A model generated the notes under the pieces. The model had not been told where the DNA came from and ran no database searches. It was given only the letters and a program-made list of their open reading frames with translations. The translations under genes and the position numbers were made by a program. A stretch of 64,000 nucleotides of DNA, taken from the NCBI GenBank assembly GCA_949825065.1, contig OX463856.1, positions 16,762,095 through 16,826,094 of the forward strand. Reading direction: 5' to 3'. The DNA is from Odontocerum albicorne. Its lineage: Eukaryota > Arthropoda > Insecta > Trichoptera > Odontoceridae. Shown here piece after piece: positions 55,190 through 64,000 of the stretch. Positions within the stretch are counted from its first letter, which is position 1; every line of letters begins with the position of its first letter.

Positions 55190-55400
55190 CACTTTCGATT
55201 ATTCAGATCATAAAATAAATCATTCGATAATTTTATCGAAGGTTTCAAACTTCATTTTGCAACACTTCACATTATTAATAAATTCTTTTGTTATTCCACT
55301 AATTACACTAATCAACGCTACACGTGTTTCTAATTCATATCCAAAGGCTCTATTCACGATGAATGACTCAGTCCATCTAAAGAGAGCCTCTGGATAAGAG
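55190..55400 (+). repeat. Dispersed repeat K, copy 2
   Basis: GAAGGTTTCAAACTTCATTT, ATTCCACTAATTACACTAAT, CGCTACACGTGTTTCTAATT and CATCTAAAGAGAGCCTCTGG. Related copies at 45900 (minus) and, weakly, 26230. Confidence 0.6.
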
Positions 55401-55549
55401 GTAGAAACAAGAGTGGGTTTTCATATGTTAAAAAAATAGGTAATTAATTGTTAAATTTAAAAATCATTTGTGTTCTCACTTTCAGTTATTTGTAAATCAT
55501 TATAAGCTGTATCATATATGCAATATGTGTTGTAATGTATAACCATTTC
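55401..55549. other. Non-coding stretch
   Basis: Short AT-rich spacer. Confidence 0.4.
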
Positions 55550-55785
55550 GTTGTATATTGTATTACACTTTCGTGGTAAACAATACAACATGGTGAGCTT
55601 GTTGCCATGTGACAATTTCTTCCTACCGAACATACATTTTTGAAGGCTTTTATTAAAAATTTAATTAGAAGTATTTAAAAAAATCGAATAGTAGCGGGAA
55701 TGGAACCCGTAACTCCTGGGCTGGATACAGGTGATATGTATAATACTTGTAGATGTCTAACAAATTAGGTCATGGAGTTCATCGA
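55550..55785 (-). mobile_element. SINE-B copy, minus strand
   Basis: The minus-strand head GAACTCCATGACCTAATTTG with TTACGGGTTCCATTCCCGC as B-box, and tail GAAGAAATTGTCACATGGCA with AAGCTCACCATGTTGTA. It lies head to tail with the next SINE-B. Confidence 0.78.
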
Positions 55786-55965
55786 CCGTATAACCTGGAA
55801 AATTTATTGCTATGTAACAAACACTTACAACCAGCCAGAAAGAAAATCAGACCAGAAGTGAAAAGCAGAATGATTCTATTGTAGAATATTTAAAAAAAAA
55901 AGGGCACTAATGGGAATCGAGCCCGTAACGTGTAATATAGACTACGCTGACGAGGTCGTCAATAT
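55786..55965 (-). mobile_element. SINE-B copy, minus strand, adjacent
   Basis: Head GACGACCTCGTCAGCGTAGT, B-box region TTACGGGCTCGATTCCCATT, tail TTTTCTTTCTGGCTGGTTGT and TTGTTACATAGCAATAAAT. Confidence 0.75.
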
Positions 55966-56229
55966 GGTTATGAATTTGAGATATAATTTATTTGTAAAAA
56001 TAATTTCAAACTAATTAGATGGTATATTACAAACAATTTCATTATCTTGTTATTTATATTTTAGGCATTAAGTACCCTTAATTTATTCCTTTTTAATTGT
56101 AAGAAAAACATTGAACGTTTTGGAAAGTGTGTGGTTTTACTTTCGAGACTGTTTAAAACAGAATAAATTTATCCCATAAATTTATGTAGAGTGTACATAA
56201 TAATAAAACTAAGCGATTTCTTAAATTTA

Positions 56230-57260
56230 TTTCCGGTATTAATATTTTAGCTAACCAGACTCAAGTCTTATGTCTTATGTGGCTAGAATATTATATTATA
56301 TGTGGCCTTAGTATTTTAGCTAACCAGAATCAAGTCTTCTGTGCCTAGAATATTATATTATATGTGGCCTTAGTATTTTAGCTAACCGGATTCAAGTCTT
56401 GTGTGCCTAGAATATTATATTTTATGTAGCCTTAGTATTTTAGCTAACCGGACTCAAGTCTTCTGTGGCTAGAATATTATATTATATGTGGCCTTAGTAT
56501 TTTAGCTAACCAGATTCAAGTCTTATGTGGCTAGAATATTATAGTATATGTGGCCTTGGTATTTTAGCTAACCAGACTCCAGTCTTCTGTGGCTAGAATA
56601 TTATATTATATGTTGCCATGGTATTTTAGCTTACCAGATTCAAGTCTTCTGTGGCTAGAATATTATATTATATGTGGCCTTGGTATTTAAGCTAACCAGA
56701 CTCCAGTCTTCTGTAGCTAGAATATTATATTATATGTTGCCTTGGTATTTTAGCTAACCAGACTCAAGTCTTCTGTGGCTAGAATATTATATTATACTCG
56801 TATATCGCCTAAGTATTTTGACTCACTAGGCAAAAGTATAATGTGCCAAGAGTATAATTTGTGATATTTAGACTAACATGACTAAAAAAACCTCTGTGGT
56901 TAGAATATTACATTATTTGTGGTCTTAGTATTTAAGTTAACCAGTCATTTGTGGCAAGATTATCGTTTATTTGTGGCCTTAGTATTTTGGCTTACCAGAC
57001 TAAAAACGTCTGTGACGAGAGTATCATATTAACCTAACCAAAACAGACTTAAGTCTTCTGTAGCAAAAATATCATATTATTTGTGGCCTTAGTATTTTGG
57101 CTTACATGACTAAATACTTCTGTTGCTAGAGTATTACATTATTTGTGACCTGAGTATTTTAGCTAACCAATCTAAAGTCTTTTGTGGTAAGATTATCATA
57201 TTATTTGTACGAGTATTTTGACAACCATTCTTAGGATTTCTGTGGTATTATATTATTTTG
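56230..57260. repeat. 62-bp tandem array
   Basis: The unit is GTGGCCTTAGTATTTTAGCT, AACCAGACTCAAGTCTTCTG and TGGCTAGAATATTATATTAT. Cores fall at 56302, 56364, 56426, 56488, 56550, 56612, 56674 and 56736, exactly 62 bp apart. From about 56800 to 57260 units are diverged and of uneven length. Confidence 0.95.
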
Positions 57261-57639
57261 AATACATAAAATTGTTTGATTGATTATGATTATTTATTTA
57301 CAATAGGCCTCTCGTGATTGAAAAATATAATCAGTCATCCTGAATTTAGAAAACACCTCTCAATATCATCCGTTTGCAAAAGTGTGCGACATCATTTTCC
57401 AACTGAATTGATGCTGGAATGGCGAATGGATCCTCGGTTACAAAGCCCAGATACAACGAGGTTTCACAAAACAAAAAAATATTAATAATCATATAAAGAA
57501 CAATCATAAGTATAAAAACCCCCACAATAATCACATTAATCACCTATTATGTGTGATAAATTACCTTAACGTATACTTGTTACTGTTTATTTTTTTTAAT
57601 TGACATATACAAGGGTGTTGGCTGAAAATCATTTGATCA
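57261..57639. other. Non-coding stretch
   Basis: No feature recognised. Confidence 0.45.
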
Positions 57640-57835
57640 ATTTGCAGTCAGGTTCGCCCTCTATTGGTGGGGGTATATCTCAATTGAAGGATGTGATGAG
57701 AGGTACTCAGATATTTTAATAGCTTTTCTCCTAAATCTATTTAAGTTTCCATTTCCTTGAATAAACATGTTATTTCAGAAATGTGTAATGTAAAAATCGT
57801 CAATCATCCAAATCGACTGTAAATAAATAAATATT
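57640..57835 (+). mobile_element. LINE-like 3' tail, family T, copy 3
   Basis: CAGGTTCGCCCTCTATTGGT, GATGTGATGAGAGGTACTC and TTTTAATAGCTTTTC, ending in AAATAAATAAATA. It matches copies at 23815 and 31955. Confidence 0.72.
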
Positions 57836-57859
57836 AATACGAGTATATAAAATCAGATT

Positions 57860-57955
57860 CGGCTTCTTTGACATCTTCATGATTAATTGGAAGCGATAGC
57901 CCCATCACCACAGTATTAGGACAGTATATAAGTGTAAAACAATACAATGATGTTG
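57860..57955 (+). mobile_element. SINE-B tail scrap
   Basis: TTAATTGGAAGCGATAGCCC and AGTGTAAAACAATACAATG resemble the SINE-B 3' end. Confidence 0.45.
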
Positions 57956-58930
57956 TTATGGCCTTTTGCAACGAAAACACTTTTAGAATTTCAACCGTGT
58001 AGTTTTATTTGTATGAAGGTTGAATTACATTGAAGTATAATATTAACAGTATTATGATAACGATGATGTTAATATCTTAGTGGCTTTAAGAATAATGATG
58101 CTGCCTCGGATATGATGTCCTATTTAAAGCAAACATAACCATACGCACGACCCCTCAATAGATTAAGAAGGAATGTTTCGGGTATGTTATCTTTGCCCTT
58201 AAGGTCAAATCGATATCAGGCGATTTATCTCGTTCGCAGTTTCTTCCATTTAGTGATACCAAATCTTTATTGAATTTGGGTAGATAACCACCAACGAGAT
58301 AATAAATTTAAACACAATACATGGGGTTAAGTTGACATACATGTGATAACACTAATATTCATATGTTCTAGATTACATGGTACAGAGATATCGACAAGCT
58401 TGACATCGATAAGATTAAATTGGTTTTGGTGATTACTTAATATTTATTGTATACGATAAGATAACATTGGTAGAGATACATTACAATGTTATAAATCATA
58501 ATAAAATTTATATAAACATTTTTAAATTCTAAATGTAAAAAATATAATGAATATTTACTTCAATATTGGCGAAATCATGTCGAATTTTCAGCATTTGTTG
58601 AGATTCAAGAAGCACTTGAAGTATCGATATATAAAGTAAAAGCTCTTATCGAAGCAAAGTGAATTTTTACATTATTTGTCTCTTATAAAGGTATTTTATG
58701 ATTTCAAACAAATTTATACATGAAACCCTTAAAAAATATTTGACATTTTTTTTTTCAATATTGCTTCTTTTTTATTATTTTTTTATTTACGCTTTATAAA
58801 GTGTCAATATTTATCAAATAAAAAAAAAGGAAAACATTATTTGGATACACGTGTTTTTTGTGTACATTTCAATCAATATGACCTCGAATGTAACGACGAA
58901 CTCTGTGCCTTAGTTATTAAGTACGAGTAC
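57956..58930. other. Non-coding stretch
   Basis: No feature recognised. Confidence 0.45.
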
Positions 58931-58934
58931 ACTA

Positions 58935-60751
58935 GTCCCCCATTATCCGCGGGATCTGTACCCGCGGTTGACCTCGTTTCGATTGTCGCTCTCCAATTCC
59001 AGCAATGAAAAAGGTAGACCTACTACCAAAGACCCAAATATTTATCTCAATTCACCCACGTGATCAGTCGCACTCAATCTCTGGCAGTGATCGAATCGTT
59101 TCCGGTATCTCAATGGTTAGGTTCAAATAAACGTTATATAACGTATCAGTCAACAATTCACAGGACTAACCAACAGATGGCGCCTTTAATAACAAGTCCA
59201 TACCATTCTCAGTTAGTACCAGCCTTTAGAAGTTACGTGTCAAACTTTCATGACATTCCAACATTGTGTCATTGAGTTACAGTGGTTTTAGTGACGCTAC
59301 TTTTGCTATTTTCAAAACAATGGAAAAACCCGAATGTCGTGTGTTGATAAAACATTGCTTTTTAATGGGGAAAAATACCGTTCAAACTCAGCGATGGCTT
59401 GAAAAGTGTTATCCGAGCTCTGCTCCGTCGAAATAACCATTTGTCGGTGGTATGCTGATATCAAACGCGGCCGTACATACACAAATTATGCTGAACGCTC
59501 TGGTCGTCCAAATGAGGCTGTTACACCAGAAAACAAAAAAACCCCTCAAAATCGTGATGGAAAATCGTTAAGTAAAGTTGCGTGAGATATGTTAGCTGAC
59601 ATCCTGAAGATATCATTTGGTAGTGTTTACACTATTTGGCATGAACATTTGGTCATGAAAAAGTTTTTTCGAAATGGGTGCCGCGTTTGCTCACAATGGA
59701 ACAGAACAAACGCATCGATGATTCATCGCGCTGTTTGACTCTGGTTACGCGAAATAAACAGGAGTTTTTGCGTCGGTATGTGACAATGGATGAATTTTGG
59801 ATCCACCACTATACTCCGGAATCAAATCGGCAGTCAGCTGAGTGGAGAGCAGCCGATGAAAGTCGTCCGAAGTGACCAAAAACTCAACAGTCGGCGGGGA
59901 AGGGTATACCCTCCGTATTTTGGGATGCGCATGGTATAATATTCATTGATCACCTTGATAAGGGAAAAACCATCAATAGCGAATATTACATAGCGTTATT
60001 GGAGCGTTTGAAGGCAGAAATTGCAAAAAAACGACCCCATATGAAGAAGAAAAAAGTTCTCTTTCATCAGGACAATGCACCGTGTCACAAGTCGATGGTA
60101 ACAATGTCTAAATTGCACGAGTTGAACATCGAATTGCTTCCGCACCTACCGTATTCTCCAGATTTTGCCCCCAGCGTCTATTGGCTGTTCGCAAACCTCA
60201 AAAAAAAGCTCCAGGAAAAGAGATTTGGCTCCAATGAAGAAGGTATTGCCGAAATTAACGCCTATTTTGAAACCAAAGATAAATCGTTCTACACGGCTAG
60301 CATAGAAAAGTTAGGAAAGCGTTAGAAAGAATGTATCACTCTTAAAGGAGACTATGTTGATGAATAAAGAAGAATTTTGGCAAACAAATGATGTTTTAGT
60401 AGTTTGTTTCGGGACTTATTGATCGATGTGTTACATAAGCGAAGTCGGTGATTCAACTAATCTATAGACCTCGTAAAGTACTTTTAATAAGTGAAAAGCT
60501 AAACATTTATGACTTAGTACGAAAAAAAAGAAATAAATCGTTGCCGTTGTTGGAATGTTTAGAAGTAACGAATTTTCTAATTTTGAAGCGCTAAGGAAAG
60601 ATAAACAAATTTGTGCTAGTTTTCCTGTCGTATTTCAAACTGCAAACGGTGCACAAAAAAAAGCTTAGTAATTTAGAAGGGGATCGCTATTATCCTCTTA
60701 TTTTGTCATTCACGGCGATTTGGAATATATCTCCCGCGGATAATGGGGGAC
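58935..60751. mobile_element. Pogo-type element with a mariner inside
   Basis: Terminal inverted repeats GTCCCCCATTATCCGCGGGA at both ends, flanked by TA (58933-58934, 60752-60753). The interior is mostly a mariner (pseudogene 59320-60367), which is not what a pogo-type element encodes. The outer copy was therefore probably a short MITE that received a mariner. The mariner's own TIRs are not clear to me. Confidence 0.72.
59320..60367 (+). pseudogene. Mariner transposase pseudogene
   Basis: Starts MEKPECRVLIKHCFLMGKNT and ends ECITLKGDYVDE, covering the full family length. In order: HTH (QTQRWLEKCYPSSAPS, then YADIKRGRTYTNYAERSGRP), LRRYVTMDEFWIHHYTPESN with the first Asp, IPSVFWDAHGIIFIDHLDKG, KKVLFHQDNAPCHKS with the second and YSPDFAPSVYWLF with the third. 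All three Asp positions survive. Damage includes a frameshift near 59435, a TGA at about 59584, a frameshift near 59670, a TGA at about 59873 and a TAG at 60323. It belongs to the VDETWIHHYTPE group of mariners. Confidence 0.9.
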
Positions 60752-60753
60752 TA

Positions 60754-61264
60754 TTTATTATACTTTCAGTGTAGTAACATTTTTTTTTCGTCAGTGACAA
60801 ACGAGTGACACTAAAAACATTGAGTTATTTTTTACATTATATGGATTGGATTTCAAATGACTGTTGGCACATATGCAATTCTTGAATTTCTCATAACCAG
60901 TTATTGCTTGTTTTTAAAGAGTACATTAAAGGGTAGGCATCAATCCTGTATATTTCAGGGGAGGGGTTTAGACTGGACAGCTTTTTATAGATGTTTCGCA
61001 GAGTGGCTTCTCTCGCAACTTCTTTTTTTTGTGCACTCGTATTAAAAAATGCAATTACACCCCCTTTAATATTTTTATCATCTTTATGAAGGTGTCTTGC
61101 AAATATATTACATATCCAGTTTGATACTACATGTATTAAAATAGCTTTCGAGGCATTACATTTGTATATTGAGGTGAACACCGGTCGGATTAAGGAACAT
61201 TGCTTAGTCATCGATCCTAAGGTGTATCAAATGATCCCCATTGCTAGTCACCAATTTTTCAGCT
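60754..61264. other. Unassigned; one 106-codon ORF
   Basis: Minus ORF 61211-60891 (starts MTKQCSLIRPVFTSIYKCNA) shows no domain I can name. Confidence 0.4.
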
Positions 61265-61430
61265 AATTCAACACTGACATCCTCCCTAATAATATAAGTT
61301 ACGCAGTAGAAGGATTGTTCTTTCGGCATTTCCAATTCATCGAACCTCCTTCTTCAAATCGTCTTTGTCTGACTCTGGCATCGATTACCAACAGCCGTGA
61401 GACTCTCATTTTATATGTTATTGTATTGTA
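61265..61430 (+). mobile_element. Non-LTR scrap
   Basis: Fragments such as SNSSNLLLQIVFV and LWHRLPTAVRLSF fit the end of a non-LTR protein (LWN.LP). Low information. Confidence 0.4.
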
Positions 61431-61439
61431 TATTAAGGG

Positions 61440-61560
61440 TTTAAGGCTGATTTTCACTTAGGGCTTCGTTAACACCTTTATTGTTGGTTAAAAGATATTG
61501 TCACATGGTAATTAACCAGCCAATACTGTATTTAACGAAAGTGTAATATTCTATACAACG
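61440..61560 (+). mobile_element. SINE-B 3' half
   Basis: GCTGATTTTCACTTAGGGCT, GGTTAAAAGATATTGTCACA, TAACCAGCCAATACTGTA and CGAAAGTGTAATATTC match the body and tail order of SINE-B. Confidence 0.7.
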
Positions 61561-61619
61561 AAAATATAGTTGATAATTTTTTTTATTCCTTTGTTTCTTA
61601 CTTTTCATACACCATTTAA

Positions 61620-62020
61620 TAGCAGCTTAATTCAAACTGGTGAAATGTGTGCAACGAGAAGAATACATAGGGTGATTATGTATGACAAAATACGAAATGA
61701 AGTAATTAGGGCTCAATGTGAACTTAAAGCTAATGTATTAAATAAAATAAAAACAGCATTTTCAGATGGTTTGGGCATGTAGAACAAACGAAAGAAAAAT
61801 ACTAATAATACACATTAATATTATATATCATTATAATATGAGTGGAAGGTGTTGTAGAGGAAACTAAGAAAAGTATGGTTGGATCAAGTGAGGGCTATTT
61901 AAAAAAAAGGAAATGTTAAAAGTTAGAGGAACCGGAAGAGTTTTATGAGAGATACATGTATAAAGAACAGGCGAACGATGTGTGTCGCGATACGACATTC
62001 TGACGCTTTCTCCTCTCGGC
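61620..62020 (+). mobile_element. LINE L2 fragment, plus strand
   Basis: TGEMCATRRIHRVIMYDKIR and NEVIRAQCELKANVLNKIK match the E.RALR / RIRNEVIR..C.LK.DV..KIEK blocks. Further on a GR.R..WLDQV block and a YKEQANDVCRDTTF block appear in other frames, in the correct family order. Confidence 0.7.
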
Positions 62021-62744
62021 CGACTCTAAATGGGAGATGGCGTATTTAGTATGTATTTCTCAAAAAATTTCATGTGTATGGTATATTGCTGATTATTTTT
62101 TCTATTATGATTACTCAATTTTTCATATGTACTCGTATGTATGTATAAACGTTGTATCATTGTTCTGCGTGTATGTATCATATGTATTTTTTTATATAGG
62201 CAATTAACCCAAAGTCCATGTATTTTTTTATAAAGGAAATCCATCCAGATGATTTGTGCCACTAAATTAAAGACATTGTGAAATTATATGAGTCAATTTA
62301 AAAAGAAAATGTAATTCTAGATCATCTAAGGTTTCAAATTAAGCTACAAAAATTTAACAATCGATCTATAAATGGAAAAATTCCTCGAAGAAAGAAGAAA
62401 CGCAACATTCATTGCACGTGGCAAAGATATGACTATTAGTAAATCAAATAGACGAGAACCGGTAGAACATGATTCTTTTGCCAAGGAATCAAAATCTTAT
62501 GTATTAATTTGATGCTTTATTGTATACGCACATCAGCGCCAATTCCTAGGTGAAATAATTCAAGGTTGTTTTTAGAAGGAAAAAGTCAGTACTTTGAAAT
62601 AGCACTATAATAAAAAGAAGAACTAATTATCATAAAATCTGGAATAGAGATTCATATTTTTTTTAATCTAAGAAAATAAGTTTGTTTCACTTTGTGGTGT
62701 CATGTTAATAAATTTTGAATTAAATAAATATAACTTCTTTTTTA
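62021..62744. other. Non-coding stretch
   Basis: No feature recognised. Confidence 0.45.
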
Positions 62745-63305
62745 TTTTGTAATCACCGCTGTTATATTTGAGTTCACTACCGGTTTCAAACACCTCAGCC
62801 TTTCTCATCAGATGAAGTTGAACCAAAGTATGTCAGAAATATATTTTTTTCTAATTTTATGGTACGGGAAAGGAGTAGTGGCTAATAAGGGGAGGGGAAT
62901 AAGTAGGCGTCTACCTACTACCTGTCGCCTTACTTCTTCCCTCCCCTCATTAGCCACTACTACCCTCCCCCTTTCCAGTACTTATTACAATTAGAAGAAC
63001 CTATATTTTAGACATTATTTAGTTCATCTTCACTTGACGAGGAAGACGGAGATCGAAACCGGTAGGAAACTCAAATAAAACAGTGGTGAAATAAAAAAAT
63101 AAAAAATAAGTGCTTATTTTTATATTTTTTTATTTCACCACTGTTTTATTTGAGTTTCCTACCGGTTTCGATCTCCGTCTTCCTCGTCAAGTGAAGATGA
63201 AGTAAATGATGTCTAAAATATAGTTTCTTCTAATTGTAATAAGTAATGGAAAGGGGAGGGGAGAAGTAAGGCGACAGGTAGTAGGTAGACGCCTACTTAT
63301 TCCTC
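62745..63305. repeat. Three-copy palindromic repeat
   Basis: One unit in plus orientation (about 62745-62925), one in minus (about 62920-63110) and one in plus (63118-63300). Shared blocks are TTTGAGTTTCCTACCGGTTT, CGTCTTCCTCGTCAAGTGAA, AAGTAAGGCGACAGGTAGTA and GTAGACGCCTACTTATTCC. The last two units form a hairpin with arms of about 185 nt and a tiny loop around AAATAAGTGCTTATTTT. Confidence 0.9.
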
Positions 63306-63429
63306 TTGGAGTTATTTTATTAAAAATTAATTTATTTTATTAAAAATATAAAACACGATATTAAAAACTTATTTCAAATAGAGTACGCAGATTAAAAAAA
63401 AAGTAATATACACGATAGTAATAATAACG

Positions 63430-63700
63430 TCGTTTGGGTTTTACACGACGTCGTGTCATTCAAATCCACTATACTGGGTATAGGTGTATTGTATATCTTA
63501 TGGGTATGTTGTCTACCAGCATTGCGTAATCTGGCCAACAATGAAATAGTAATAAAAGGAATAATAATTTCATAGTTTGCGTTTTACACGACGTCGTGTC
63601 GTTAACATCCACTATACTGGGTCTATGTGTATTGTATATCTTATGGGTATGTTGTCTGCCAGCATTGCGTAATCTGGCCAAAAATAAAATACGACTAAGC
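63430..63700. repeat. 142-bp tandem duplication with a 14-bp palindrome
   Basis: Two copies, each starting with TTTTACACGACGTCGTGTC (perfect palindrome ACACGACGTCGTGT at 63443 and 63585) and ending CAGCATTGCGTAATCTGGCC. Copy identity is high. The minus-strand ORFs here simply read through both copies. Confidence 0.9.
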
Positions 63701-64000
63701 AAATGCGAATGGAGCCCGCATCTCTGTATGGAAAACTTAAATAAAATTGCTCACTGAAAGTTCCAAATATTGAATTAGCAAAGTACAAATTACGTTTCCA
63801 TCCACTTATGTTGTGTAGCTCAGCAAATTGCCTAGAATTCATGACGTCAAGACATGTAAGTAAAGAAAAAATTTATCTTCATTTTTTGAATGAATAAAGG
63901 CGTATATGATTAATGAATAAAGGTGTGTTGGATTGGGAGGTAACTGGTTTAAACACGGCTCTAGATATACCATAAATCAATCCGACAAGCACTCCTTTTG
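63701..64000. other. Non-coding right edge
   Basis: AT-rich, no gene or element recognised. Confidence 0.45.

Noticed and set aside
56230..57260. CRISPR-like spacing of repeats
   Set aside because: The whole 62-bp unit is repeated with no unique spacers, and the genome is eukaryotic.

Overview
This window looks like intergenic, transposon-dense DNA from an insect. It is AT-rich and full of mariner, pogo-type, hAT, PIF/Harbinger, Helitron, non-LTR and LTR elements, plus tRNA-derived SINEs and several tandem arrays. I found no convincing host gene, no intact tRNA or rRNA gene and no bacterial-type feature. Every protein-like stretch I can identify is a transposable-element protein, and nearly all are broken by stops, frameshifts or deletions. 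The species cannot be assigned from the sequence alone.

Layout, 1-18 kb. The left edge is the 3' end of a Helitron (1-785). A 61-75 bp minisatellite (1500-3480) is split by a complete but dead mariner (1667-2970). A SINE is split in two by a very young LTR retrotransposon, 9,959 bp long, on the minus strand (4448-14406). It has 860-bp LTRs differing at only about two sites, a 4-bp GATG target duplication, a PBS and a PPT. Its 8.2-kb interior has no gag-pol and is built largely of tandem repeats, so it resembles a LARD (large non-autonomous LTR derivative). A deleted hAT element with an 8-bp target duplication lies at 15997-17130, followed by a non-LTR reverse transcriptase remnant at 17995-18660.

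Layout, 18-38 kb. A minus-strand Helitron with recognisable 5' and 3' ends (18817-22477) carries Rep-domain remnants. Beyond it are LINE fragments, SINEs, a three-copy dispersed repeat, a 521-bp PIF/Harbinger-like element carrying one open MADF-domain exon (29426-29946), a ~165-bp tandem array interrupted by a LINE tail, a mariner-derived MITE with very long TIRs (33752-34239), and a complete mariner-like element whose third catalytic Asp position reads Asn (35984-37272).

Layout, 38-64 kb. Here are more LINE and SINE copies, two related hairpin MITEs (43237-43467, 43563-43719), a pogo-type MITE (48714-48877), and a 1,158-bp foldback element that is almost wholly an inverted repeat (49710-50867). 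A 149-bp array (52240-53790) is split by a LINE with a 7-bp target duplication, and a 62-bp array follows (56230-57260). A pogo-type TIR pair encloses a dead mariner (58935-60751). The right end holds a palindromic three-copy repeat (62745-63305) and a 142-bp tandem duplication.

How the parts relate. Several elements can be ordered in time by nesting: SINE then LTR element, minisatellite then mariner, arrays then LINE. One SINE family shares its 3' tail with a LINE family present in the same window, as expected for a SINE mobilised by a partner LINE.
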